A stretch of DNA of 24,070 bases, taken from the NCBI GenBank assembly GCA_041676625.1, contig JBAYRN010000087.1, positions 1-24,070 of the forward strand, given 5' to 3'. The position numbers and the translations under genes were made by a program. The notes under the pieces were generated by a model. The model was not told the origin of the DNA, searched no databases, and worked only from the letters and a program-made list of their open reading frames with translations. The DNA comes from JAEXNA01 sp041676625 (GTDB lineage: Bacteria; Vulcanimicrobiota; Xenobia; Xenobiales; JADMJV01). This document shows, one piece after another, positions 1 through 6,665 of the stretch (position 1 is the stretch's first letter; each line of letters begins with the position of its first letter).

Positions 1-59
1 CCGTCTGGGTCACACTGAAACCCGAAGCAGCGGCTCACACCGTTGTGAAAGGAGATAGT

Positions 60-266
60 ATGAATAGAGATAGGGCTGAAGGAAACTGGAAGCAGTTTAA
101 AGGCCGAATTCAACAACAGTGGGGCAAACTGACCAACGATGAGCTTGATCGCATGGAAGGCCGTTGGGAAGAGCTTGAGGGGAAAATTCAGGAGAAGTAT
201 GGATGCGCTCGCGAGGACGCCCAAAAGCAAGTCAACGACTTCTTCAACACTGTAGCCTACCGATAA
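60..266 (+). CDS. CsbD-like small stress-response protein
   Basis: This 68-residue hydrophilic, charged protein matches the CsbD family (general-stress proteins, molecular role unknown) along its whole length. The opening MNRDRAEGNWKQFKG, then QQWGKLTNDELD and a C-terminal GKIQEKYG followed by AQKQVNDF, are the family hallmarks, and the length is typical. I chose the ATG at 60 because GGAG at 51-54 sits 5 nt upstream; an in-frame GTG at 45 has no ribosome-binding site. It has no signal peptide or membrane segment, so it is probably cytosolic. It heads a cassette of small envelope proteins and is separated from them by a GC-rich hairpin at 276-299. In CsbD bacteria such genes are usually induced by general stress, which is an inference here because no promoter is visible in the 59 upstream bases. 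Confidence 0.93.
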   Translation: MNRDRAEGNWKQFKGRIQQQWGKLTNDELDRMEGRWEELEGKIQEKYGCAREDAQKQVNDFFNTVAYR

Positions 267-275
267 GTAGTCCGG

Positions 276-299
276 CGGAGGGGCCTTCGGGCCCCTCCG
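276..299 (+). terminator. Perfect 10-bp GC stem with UUCG loop, no U-tract
   Basis: CGGAGGGGCC at 276-285 and its exact complement at 290-299 flank the tetraloop TTCG, giving a C(UUCG)G hairpin starting 9 nt after the csbD-like stop codon. No T-run follows, so it may be a weak or partial terminator, or a 3'-end stabiliser protecting the upstream message, rather than a full intrinsic terminator. Confidence 0.55.
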
Positions 300-345
300 A
301 TCGGATAGGTCGGAGTTCTACCATCGATTTGAAAGGATAATGGAT

Positions 346-855
346 ATGCAAGATCATGGACACGCGACGGCACCAACCGATAGCAAAGAACTGCTAAATG
401 AAGCCGTCTCCCAAGCGAAAAATGCTGGTCGCAACCTGGCTAGCAAGGCCTCGGAAACGGCTCGGGAAGCAAAACACGAAGCACGTCGCCAGCTCGACGC
501 TCAGAAAGGCGAGGTGGTCCGGCAGATCGGGGGAGTGAATGAGGCTTTACGGCATACCGCGCAAGCTGTGGACAACCCTACTCTGGGGGTCCAACTCGAC
601 CGCCTGGCCGATAGCGTGGAACGAGCGGCTGAAAGACTGGAACAAGCCGAGATGGAAGATATCGTGGCCGCCGCCGAGGATTTTTCCCGTAGCCAACCCA
701 CCCTCTTCCTCGGCGGAGCATTTTTTCTGGGTCTGCTGGCCTCTCGGTTCCTGAGAGCCCATCGCCCGGAACCGGAACTTCTGCTCGATCCTCAGCCCGG
801 GGTGATTTCGACGATAAGTGAGGTGAACCACGATGAACGCCTCCTTACCTACTAG
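346..855 (+). CDS. Amphipathic helical protein with one membrane segment (envelope stress cassette)
   Basis: About 169 residues. The first ~120 are hydrophilic and strongly helical with Ala/Glu/Lys/Arg heptad-like character. One hydrophobic segment follows (PTLFLGGAFFLGLLASRFL), then a short charged tail. This layout recalls DUF883/ElaB-like or YtxH-like proteins, but I do not recognise a specific family. The ATG at 346 lies 8 nt after AGGA (334-337), a better distance than the ATG at 340, which would add two residues. The end overlaps the next gene by 23 nt, so the two are probably translationally coupled. The 'SQPTLFLGG' lead-in to the membrane helix resembles the 'ENPGPALLIG' lead-in of the last gene in the cassette, suggesting related membrane-anchoring modules. 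Function unknown; probably an inner-membrane structural or stress protein. Confidence 0.85.
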   Translation: MQDHGHATAPTDSKELLNEAVSQAKNAGRNLASKASETAREAKHEARRQLDAQKGEVVRQIGGVNEALRHTAQAVDNPTLGVQLDRLADSVERAAERLEQAEMEDIVAAAEDFSRSQPTLFLGGAFFLGLLASRFLRAHRPEPELLLDPQPGVISTISEVNHDERLLTY

Positions 856-1228
856 AGACTCGACCCTCCCAGAATTACTGGGAGAACTCACCGGACAATT
901 AGTCACACTGGGCAAACAAGAGGTCGAGCTGGCCAAAGCCGAACTCACCGAAAGCGCCAAGAAAAGCGCCCGTGACAGCGTGGGCCTGCTGGCCGGAGGG
1001 GTGATTCTTCAGGCCGCGCTGTTCTCGCTGGTGGGCGGCCTGGTAGCCGGACTGGCACTCTTTATGCCGATCTGGGTATCCTTTGTGGTGGTGGCCGCAG
1101 CTCTCACACTGGTGGGCGGTACGACCCTACGGATCGCCCTTTCCAAATTTTCCCGCGACACTAAACTGGAGCGGCTCCCTCGGTCGCTCCACGCCAACAA
1201 GGAATTTTTGAAGGAGAAGATCGCATGA
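833..1228 (+). CDS. Phage_holin_3_6 / DUF1469-type membrane protein
   Basis: 131 residues. An amphipathic N-terminal helix (LVTLGKQEVELAKAELTESAKK) precedes two hydrophobic segments (roughly residues 50-75 and 80-100) and a basic tail. This is the layout of the DUF1469 family, named 'holin superfamily III' by similarity but mostly chromosomal and not lytic. 'QEVELAKAEL' is characteristic. GAGGTGA just upstream of ATG 833 serves as the ribosome-binding site, inside the end of the preceding gene. The stop overlaps the start of the DUF3618-like gene by 4 nt. Nothing phage-like surrounds it, so a holin role is unlikely. A membrane role in envelope stress together with its DUF3618 partner is the better inference, because these two families are repeatedly found side by side. 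Confidence 0.85.
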   Translation: MNASLPTRDSTLPELLGELTGQLVTLGKQEVELAKAELTESAKKSARDSVGLLAGGVILQAALFSLVGGLVAGLALFMPIWVSFVVVAAALTLVGGTTLRIALSKFSRDTKLERLPRSLHANKEFLKEKIA

Positions 1229-1563
1229 GTCATCCAGAAACCGCAAAGCTGATCGAACATGATATGCATGAGACTCGAGCCAGGATCGACCAGACAGTGG
1301 ACGAGATCGGACAACGTCTGAGCCCCGACACCCTGAAGGTGGTGGCCCGGCAAGGGCTGGTCGAGACCCGACGCTACGTGGAGCGCGAGGCAGGGGAGAA
1401 GCTGCGCTCCACCACTGAGGGGGTCACCCGAGTCGGCCGCAGCGGGCGAAACTTTATGAGATCGTATCCTCTGACCGTGGCCCTGATCGGGCTCGGCTTA
1501 GGGCTGATGCTTTCCCGGCAGAATTCCATCCACCCAACCCCAATCAAAGGAGACTTGCAATGA
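1225..1563 (+). CDS. DUF3618-like protein
   Basis: 112 residues. The N-terminus carries the DUF3618 signature: an acidic 'IEHDMHETRARIDQTVDEIGQRLSP' type segment in which a helix with E..R..I..T++.I..RLSP begins the protein. A single hydrophobic segment near the C-terminus (YPLTVALIGLGLGLML) anchors it in the membrane. It overlaps both neighbours by 4 nt (ATGA), which signals translational coupling. Family function is unknown; members are typically encoded with DUF1469/holin-like and other small envelope proteins, exactly as here. Confidence 0.85.
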   Translation: MSHPETAKLIEHDMHETRARIDQTVDEIGQRLSPDTLKVVARQGLVETRRYVEREAGEKLRSTTEGVTRVGRSGRNFMRSYPLTVALIGLGLGLMLSRQNSIHPTPIKGDLQ

Positions 1564-2300
1564 CCGCACACGAAGACATCTTAAACGAAGCGAACCGGAT
1601 CGACACGGGACGCCTTGCCGAATCGGCACCACCGCAGCCGGAGGCCATCCCCCTTCCCCAGGACTCGGATAGGTCCCTAAACTCCATGGGCCAGTTCATC
1701 CGCGAAAACCCGGGTCCGGCCCTCTTGATCGGGGCCGGCTTGGCTTGGGCCATGGCCAACCGCGAGCGCCGGAAGTCTCGAAGCTTGCCGGAGCGCTGGG
1801 GCAGTAGGGCTCAGCACGCAGGCCAGGTGACTCGGGAGAAGTACCACGAGGCGAAAGCCGGGGCGGCCCACACAATGGAAAATGCTCGGCAGAGCACCAG
1901 CGAGTCCTGGAGCAGCATGCGGGAGAGAATGCACGATGGCCAAGAGGCGGTTCGCCGCCGTTACGACCTGATGCTAGCCGAGAACCCGCTGGCCCTGGGA
2001 GCCTGCGCCTTGGCGGCGGGACTGGCCATAGGATTGCTCTTCCCTCCCACCCCAAAGGAGAACGAGGTCTTTGGTGAGGCTAGCGATTCACTGATGGAAC
2101 AGGCCCGGGACATCGTGAATGAGGCTCGTCAGGCGGCCGTTAACACCTTGCGCACCCAGAAGCACTCGGTCGAAGATAAGCTACTGGAAGCCCGGGACGA
2201 GGCGAAGTCCGCCCTGGAGCAGTCGGCCCAAGAAGCCAAACGAGCCTTCCGCCAGGAGATGGAAAGCAAAGTCGAGGAGTCTCAAAAAGAGTTCGAATAG
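1560..2300 (+). CDS. Helical membrane protein, last gene of the stress cassette
   Basis: 246 residues with two similar membrane-anchor units: IRENPGPALLIGAGLAWAMANRERR (around residue 48) and LAENPLALGACALAAGLAIGLLFPPT (around residue 138). Long charged coiled-coil-like helices separate and follow them, and the C-terminal ~80 residues are rich in Glu, Ala, Gln and Arg (AREAK/EAKRAF pattern). The repeated 'ENP...' plus hydrophobic unit also occurs once in the preceding DUF3618-like protein as 'SYPLTVALIG', so this protein looks like an internally duplicated relative. It resembles proteins annotated as 'nutrient deprivation-induced', though I cannot confirm that family. Its ATG overlaps the previous stop by 4 nt. 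A strong intrinsic terminator follows 14 nt after the stop, so it ends the operon. Confidence 0.85.
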   Translation: MTAHEDILNEANRIDTGRLAESAPPQPEAIPLPQDSDRSLNSMGQFIRENPGPALLIGAGLAWAMANRERRKSRSLPERWGSRAQHAGQVTREKYHEAKAGAAHTMENARQSTSESWSSMRERMHDGQEAVRRRYDLMLAENPLALGACALAAGLAIGLLFPPTPKENEVFGEASDSLMEQARDIVNEARQAAVNTLRTQKHSVEDKLLEARDEAKSALEQSAQEAKRAFRQEMESKVEESQKEFE

Positions 2301-2314
2301 TCGGACTCTCCTGG

Positions 2315-2343
2315 GGCGCCGGACGAAAGTCCGGCGCCTTTTT
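2315..2343 (+). terminator. Intrinsic terminator of the stress cassette
   Basis: GGCGCCGGAC (2315-2324), loop GAAA, then the perfect complement (2329-2338) is followed by TTTTT (2339-2343). The 10-bp GC-rich stem with a GNRA loop and U-tract is a textbook rho-independent terminator. Confidence 0.92.
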
Positions 2344-2368
2344 GGGTTTGGTGTAAGCAAGCAATCGG

Positions 2369-3157
2369 CTATTTCACCGAGCCGCACCTTTCGAGTTTCT
2401 CCAGAGCCTCCGCGCAGTACCGCACCGCCAGCAATATGACCAGAAGTTCGCGGATCTCGTACTGCATGTTGGCAGCCCTGAGGACGTCTCGGCAGTGATA
2501 GAGCACGCCACCGGTGAGCCAACCGATGAGGCAGGCCGCTAGATGGCGAGGGTGCTTTTGGGCGATGGCCTGGATGGTGGCGGCCACGAGGAGTAATCCC
2601 AGGATTACCAGGCCTGCTTTCTCCGGCAAACTGGTGACCCGGTAGTGATTGACCAGGATGGTGGCAAGGGTGAGAAGCGATAGCTCCTTGCTGGGGAGCC
2701 ACCAGGGTTCAGGGCCTTTTTTCCAGGCTCTCCAGACCATTGGAAGGGCGATCATGTAAAGCCCCACGGCAAAGATGATCAATCCGTTGAAGAGTTCACC
2801 CGGTAGCAAATTGTGAAGATTCATTTCCTGCTGATGATTGAGCTTCTTCATGGTCTCGCCGGTTTCGAACCCGAAGAGTCTCTGCCCCCAGCTTATCTCT
2901 TCTCCCGCTGCCAGTAGAGCCAACACGGCAAGACCATAGCCTGCAATCCGCAGCCTGCCCGATATCCGGGAGCGAAGTTTCCTCATCCAGTGGAAGAGCA
3001 GGGCGCTAAAAGCGACTAGAGCCAGAACCGTCGCCCACTCGACCGGGCCATCTTCCCGGGTCAGACCCACTAGAAGGGTCGGATCATGGTAGCGGGTCAG
3101 GTAGACTATCACGGAAGTGCTCAGCAATATGAGGTATAGAAGAGCGGTCAACGGCAT
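2369..3157 (-). CDS. Multi-pass membrane protein of unknown function (GEEISWGQ motif)
   Basis: 262 residues from the ATG at 3157; an in-frame TTG at 3169 would add four. I see about six to seven hydrophobic segments. The most distinctive part is AAGEEISWGQRLFGFETGE followed about 15 residues later by EMNLHNLL. I associate this GEEISWGQR(L/I)FG...NLHN pattern with an uncharacterised bacterial membrane family. The conserved charged and His residues within membrane-proximal loops hint at an enzymatic or ion-handling role, which is inference only. No clear ribosome-binding site precedes either start. It stands alone on its strand and is convergent with the stress cassette, sharing the gap that holds that cassette's terminator. 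Confidence 0.82.
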   Translation of the reverse strand: MPLTALLYLILLSTSVIVYLTRYHDPTLLVGLTREDGPVEWATVLALVAFSALLFHWMRKLRSRISGRLRIAGYGLAVLALLAAGEEISWGQRLFGFETGETMKKLNHQQEMNLHNLLPGELFNGLIIFAVGLYMIALPMVWRAWKKGPEPWWLPSKELSLLTLATILVNHYRVTSLPEKAGLVILGLLLVAATIQAIAQKHPRHLAACLIGWLTGGVLYHCRDVLRAANMQYEIRELLVILLAVRYCAEALEKLERCGSVK

Positions 3158-3280
3158 GTTAGATTGCAAGATATGTGAGGAGACCGGTGAGTTCCTGTGA
3201 AGTCACCGGCGAAAGGACCCTGAGGGGAAGCAAGGGAAGGTAAGAGAGATGAGCCGAAATTCCCACGAGGACCCGCTATC

Positions 3281-4129
3281 GTGAAACAACTCCCTCTAAA
3301 TAGCAGACACTGGGTGATGGTGGCTCTGGCCTCGGCGATACTGATGATCGGGGCTTTGCAGGCCGCGAAAATGCTCAAGAAGGACGACCCGACACCCCAG
3401 CCCACCTCGGGTACTGATCAGAGCCTCCCTCTCAACACTTTGGATGATGCACCGCCCCCTATGCCGGGGATGACGGGTCTTTCCGGCGGTGGGCAGTCGC
3501 CAACCGATCCACCGCTGGAGTTCGACGTTCCCCCGGTCGATCCCGGCATTCCAGTTGACCCGGTGGCTAAAAAAGAGGAGCCACGCCTGCCCACGGTTTG
3601 GGTGACTGAGGTCGGTGCCAAGGCTTATTCTGAACCGGGTTTTAATATGCCGGTGCTCCGGGAGTTGGGGCAGTGGGAAGAATTGTTGATCGTGGAGTTC
3701 AGCAAGGAAAACTGGGATCACGTGCAGGATCTCCAGGGGCAGCAGTTCTGGATTCAGAAGAAGATCGTGACCAGTATTCGCCCAAGAAACCTGAGCCAGC
3801 CGAGTGTGGCGGAAAAGAAAGTCATGGACTTCTACACTCAAGTGGCCCACCGAGAGCACAGCGATGCCTACGTCCATCTGTCTCCCGAATGGAAGCGTGA
3901 GTTGTCCTTCGATGAGTTTGTGACCGGTTATTCTCACGTGGACTCCTTGCGCTCTGAGATCGTCAACGTCTTGGAACTGGGACCCGATCGCTATCAGGTG
4001 GATGTGGCCATGGAAGCCATCGAAGAGGGATCGCCTGTTGATTATCTGGGGATCTATACAGTGGAGAAGGTCGACGGGAAGTGGTATCTCACCAGCGGTA
4101 GTCTGAACAAACAGGCGCGGGGCTTCTGA
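3281..4129 (+). CDS. Membrane-anchored SH3-like protein with C-terminal NTF2/DUF4878-like domain
   Basis: 282 residues from GTG 3281, with GAGGA at 3267-3271 as ribosome-binding site. An N-terminal hydrophobic helix (residues ~10-28, WVMVALASAILMIGALQAA) is followed by a Pro/Gly/Asp-rich linker to about residue 100. Next comes a bacterial SH3-like segment (residues ~105-168: VWVTEVGAKAYSEPG..., WEELLIVEF, WDHVQDLQGQQFWIQKKIV). The C-terminal ~110 residues (AEKKVMDFYTQVAHREHSDAYVHLSPEWK, then a β-rich stretch ending DGKWYLTSGSLN) look like an NTF2-like/DUF4878 fold. The architecture indicates an exported, membrane-tethered protein, perhaps binding peptidoglycan or protein partners. Partner unknown. 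It is convergent with the EcsC-like gene, with only 9 nt between stops. Confidence 0.8.
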   Translation: MKQLPLNSRHWVMVALASAILMIGALQAAKMLKKDDPTPQPTSGTDQSLPLNTLDDAPPPMPGMTGLSGGGQSPTDPPLEFDVPPVDPGIPVDPVAKKEEPRLPTVWVTEVGAKAYSEPGFNMPVLRELGQWEELLIVEFSKENWDHVQDLQGQQFWIQKKIVTSIRPRNLSQPSVAEKKVMDFYTQVAHREHSDAYVHLSPEWKRELSFDEFVTGYSHVDSLRSEIVNVLELGPDRYQVDVAMEAIEEGSPVDYLGIYTVEKVDGKWYLTSGSLNKQARGF

Positions 4130-4136
4130 GCCCTTT
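4120..4136 (+). terminator. Weak short hairpin over the stop codon
   Basis: GGGCT (4120-4124), loop TCTG, AGCCC (4129-4133), then TTT. The stem has only 5 bp and the U-tract 3 bases, so this is a marginal terminator candidate; it overlaps the stop codon of the SH3-like gene. Confidence 0.3.
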
Positions 4137-4138
4137 AC

Positions 4139-5017
4139 TCATCGGAATTCCGCTGATTTTTTGAGAAATCTTCGGCGATAGGCGTGCAGGGCGGTGAGTC
4201 CCACGTCTTCGGTGAGTTGCCGATTGATGACCGCGCCCACGGCGCCCCCCACAAAGGCCACCGACTGAGCGGCTTTTCGTTGGACCAGGGTGCTGGCCAG
4301 CTTTCGGGCTAGAAGCTGGACCGACTTTGCCAGTAAGGTTCGTTGGAGATCCTCGGTGCTCTCGGATTTGAGCTCCAATTCAGATTCCATTTGCTCGAGT
4401 TCGAGTAAAGCGCACCGCCGATCCCGTAACTCCAGGTGGTGTCCCACATTCATAACCTGCAGCAGATACCTCTTTTCGGCCGGACTATGGGCCGGGAAGC
4501 CCAGGCAGACGGCCACCTGGTGGACCATCCGAAACAACAAAAAGTAGAGGCTTGGCACATCGGCGATCAGGCCTGGCGCACCTGTGATCCCAGTGACCCC
4601 GCCCTGGACGGTGGCGAACCGCTTGGCCACCGTCACTCTCCGTTGGGCTGCCTGCTCCAGGATGCGATAGTCGGAGGAATAGATTCGCTCCCAGGGGTCC
4701 AGATCCCACCCCAACTCGCTGCACAGTTCGTCGACCAATCCGGCCTCCGAAGAGCCCGCTTCGGCTCCCTCGGCCACTGTGGTGAGGACGCCGTGAATGG
4801 CGGAGGTGACTCCCGATTGAAACTTCTGCGGAGAGGCCTTTAACAGGTAGTCCAGAGGGCGCCCCAGCTTGCCGAGAGCTTTTTGAACCCGACCACTGGG
4901 CCGCTGGAAGAAGGTTTCGCTGTCCTTGAGAGCCTTTTGCTCGTCGGCGGAAAGCCTGCTGACCCAACTTCGATCGGGTCGTCCTCCCCGGCGCAATTCG
5001 GAACCTTCGTCCGACAA
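4139..5017 (-). CDS. EcsC family protein
   Basis: 292 residues. The EcsC-family pattern is clear in the C-terminal two thirds: a glycine-rich hydrophobic stretch GVTGITGAPGLIADVPSLYFLLFRMVHQVA (loop and helix, residues ~140-170), then PAEKRYLLQVMNVG. Near the end, VAFVGGAVGAVINRQLTEDVGLTALHAYRRRFL matches the usual family ending. Family function is not settled; Bacillus EcsC is encoded with an ABC transporter, but none is present here. The start is uncertain: TTG 5017 follows the upstream stop by 6 nt but lacks a clear ribosome-binding site, while TTG 4996 has AAGG at a good distance. It is probably the last gene of a leftward three-gene operon. Confidence 0.85.
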   Translation of the reverse strand: MSDEGSELRRGGRPDRSWVSRLSADEQKALKDSETFFQRPSGRVQKALGKLGRPLDYLLKASPQKFQSGVTSAIHGVLTTVAEGAEAGSSEAGLVDELCSELGWDLDPWERIYSSDYRILEQAAQRRVTVAKRFATVQGGVTGITGAPGLIADVPSLYFLLFRMVHQVAVCLGFPAHSPAEKRYLLQVMNVGHHLELRDRRCALLELEQMESELELKSESTEDLQRTLLAKSVQLLARKLASTLVQRKAAQSVAFVGGAVGAVINRQLTEDVGLTALHAYRRRFLKKSAEFR

Positions 5018-5023
5018 GGCCGA

Positions 5024-5455
5024 TTACTCCAGCGTGCCCTCTAGCACCGCGACTTCACCGCTAGAATCTTCCTCACCATTGGGCCGGTGATAGAGAACGA
5101 CCTTGTCCCACTCACCACCGAACGGTTCTTTCAGCCGGGTTTCAAATTTGAACTCCCCGTCTCCGAAGGAGCGGCGGACCGGGCGATCCGTCATAGCCTG
5201 ACGGTTGCTCCCACTCTCCAGGTACACGGCGTAGTAGCTATCCGGTTTGAGGCGGTTGGCTCCCACGGAAAACTTGTCCGGGGTAATGCGCACCCAGCCG
5301 TAGACGTTTTCTTCGCTTTCATTGATAGGCTTCATGGTCACCCGAACGGTGTCATCCTCGGGTGGAGACTTGGCGCCTCCGCCACCCAGCGCCAGCACTG
5401 ATACGGAGGCCACCAGCATAAGAAGAAGTACTTGGAGTATGGTTTTGCGTTTCAT
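5024..5455 (-). CDS. Small secreted protein, unknown function
   Basis: 143 residues. MKRKTILQVLLLMLVASVSVLALG is a typical Sec signal peptide (positive start, hydrophobic core), with no lipobox cysteine, so a periplasmic or secreted protein is expected. The mature part is β-rich with alternating hydrophobic residues (VRVTMKPINESEENVYGWVRITPDKF, YYAVYLESG, EWDKVVLYHRPNGE) and suggests a small β-sandwich. I do not recognise a family. It lies 42 nt downstream of the acidic gene ending at 5498 and 6 nt upstream of the EcsC-like gene, so the three are probably co-transcribed. Confidence 0.8.
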   Translation of the reverse strand: MKRKTILQVLLLMLVASVSVLALGGGGAKSPPEDDTVRVTMKPINESEENVYGWVRITPDKFSVGANRLKPDSYYAVYLESGSNRQAMTDRPVRRSFGDGEFKFETRLKEPFGGEWDKVVLYHRPNGEEDSSGEVAVLEGTLE

Positions 5456-5497
5456 ATTCGGTTTAACGTTCTCATAATGAATTTTGTTCTTCTTTTT

Positions 5498-5929
5498 CTA
5501 CCAAGCGACGGCATCGGAGTCAAGAAGATCCGACTCTGATTCGGACTCTCGCATCGATTCGATCAAGCTCAGCAGATCGCCTCGTACCTCTACCAATTCG
5601 ACCCAGCGCTCGTGGGCGGTGCGGGCCGCTTCCAGGGCTTCCAGGGCCAACGCCTCATCGTTGGTTTCCGCGTAAGTTCGCAGCTTTTCCGAAGCGTCGG
5701 AGAAGCCCTGGATCCCGTTTTGGGCCTCCACGATGGTTTCTGGATCCTCCTCCACCTCAAACAACCCCGGGTCGGCGGCCACTCCTTCGTACACCACCTG
5801 AAGCTTTTCATCATAGAGATCGAGCGACTCCATGAAGTCCTCCTGGGAAAGATCTCCGGACCGGAAGCGGTCGACCAGAATGCGAAGTTGATGAAAGGGG
5901 CTGTCGAGTCTTACGTCTACCGTGCGCAC
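5498..5929 (-). CDS. Acidic helical cytosolic protein, unknown function
   Basis: 143 residues, very acidic and helical (long runs of Glu, Ala and Asp), with no signal peptide or membrane helix. I chose the GTG at 5929 because GGAGGA on the minus strand lies about 7 nt upstream; the longer reading from a TTG at 5944 would place that Shine-Dalgarno sequence inside the coding region. Segments such as HQLRILVDRFRSGDLSQEDFMESLDLYDEKL suggest a helical bundle. The C-terminus ends with a Ser/Glu repeat (MRESESESDLLDSD). I see no recognisable domain. It heads the leftward operon with the secreted protein and the EcsC-like protein. Confidence 0.78.
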   Translation of the reverse strand: MRTVDVRLDSPFHQLRILVDRFRSGDLSQEDFMESLDLYDEKLQVVYEGVAADPGLFEVEEDPETIVEAQNGIQGFSDASEKLRTYAETNDEALALEALEAARTAHERWVELVEVRGDLLSLIESMRESESESDLLDSDAVAW

Positions 5930-6102
5930 AAAATTTTCCTCCAAAGGTTATTTGGGCCGCGCCTTCTCAGAACCGGATCGGATTCCTCTACTTTTCCTTT
6001 TCGAGGGAAGCAGAAGGATTCTGACCTATGAGATCAAAGCGTCCGACTACCTCTTTCGTCACTTTGAAGATCGACAGAGCACTAAAAGGAGCCATCGAAC
6101 AA

Positions 6103-6264
6103 ATGTTGGAAATTTTTGCAAACTTATTCGCCTACGGCCCTCCCGGAGGCATCGAAGGCGGTCTCGCGGTCAAGTGGGTCGTCATTTGGACGGTCATCCT
6201 GGGCGGTTCACTCTACCTGTCACTGTTTTATCCACAGTGGCTGAAATTGGACGACGACCACTGA
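6103..6264 (+). CDS. Small single-pass membrane protein
   Basis: About 53 residues from ATG 6103 (AAAGGAG at 6085-6091 is 11 nt upstream); the frame is open from 6028, which would give 78 residues with a less likely N-terminus. One hydrophobic helix (VKWVVIWTVILGGSLYLSLFYP) is preceded by a glycine/proline turn (YGPPGGIEGG) and followed by an acidic tail LKLDDDH. The stop overlaps the methylmalonyl-CoA epimerase reading frame, so the two are probably translationally coupled. In some bacteria mce lies next to the small membrane subunit of a sodium-pumping decarboxylase, but this sequence lacks that family's visible hallmarks, so I give no function. Confidence 0.6.
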   Translation: MLEIFANLFAYGPPGGIEGGLAVKWVVIWTVILGGSLYLSLFYPQWLKLDDDH

Positions 6265-6665
6265 TCAGCGGTATCGATCATATCGCCATCGCTGTTCACA
6301 GTCTCGGTGATGCGGTACCGTTTTATGAAAAGCTACTCGGACTCAAGCTCGAAGGGATTGAAGAAGTTCCCGAGCAGAAGGTGCGGGTAGCTTTTTTGCA
6401 GGTTGGAACCACTCGCATCGAACTGCTGGAGCCCACCACCGAGGATAGCCCGATCTCAAAGTTTCTGGCCACCCGTGGACCGGGACTGCACCATATCGCG
6501 CTAGCCACTGATGGGCTGGAGGACCGGTTGCTCTCGCTGAAGGGCTCCGGCGTGCGGTTGATCGATGAGAGCCCGAAGCTTGGTGCCGAGGGTAAGAAGA
6601 TAGCTTTCGTCCACCCTAAATCGACTTCTGGTGTGCTCCTGGAGCTTTGTACCGAAAATGACTGA
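6237..6665 (+). CDS. mce: Methylmalonyl-CoA epimerase
   Basis: A vicinal-oxygen-chelate (glyoxalase-fold) protein that interconverts (2S)- and (2R)-methylmalonyl-CoA in propionyl-CoA metabolism. Family signatures are present in order: IDHIAIAV, FYEKLLGL, EEVPEQKVRVAFLQVG, IELLEPTTEDSPISKFLATRGPGLHHIALA, and a C-terminal IAFVHPKSTSGVLLELC. The metal-binding His of the first strand, the HH pair and the final Glu are all there. The start is uncertain: GTG 6237 gives 142 residues, while CTG 6261, overlapping the upstream TGA stop as CTGA, gives 134, closer to the usual length. Neither has a good ribosome-binding site, which points to coupling with the small membrane protein upstream. The end overlaps the next gene by 8 nt. 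Confidence 0.93.
   Translation: MAEIGRRPLISGIDHIAIAVHSLGDAVPFYEKLLGLKLEGIEEVPEQKVRVAFLQVGTTRIELLEPTTEDSPISKFLATRGPGLHHIALATDGLEDRLLSLKGSGVRLIDESPKLGAEGKKIAFVHPKSTSGVLLELCTEND

Noticed and set aside
833..1228. Prophage holin
   Set aside because: Only a family name; no endolysin, spanin or phage structural genes nearby, and it sits in a stress cassette.
2181..2702. 173-residue minus-strand frame
   Set aside because: It straddles the cassette terminator and overlaps both real genes; composition (Arg/Pro/His-rich) is that of a shadow frame.
5922..6236. Long N-terminal extension of methylmalonyl-CoA epimerase
   Set aside because: The extra ~105 residues overlap the small membrane-protein gene, look non-protein-like (basic, repetitive Arg/His) and exceed the family length.
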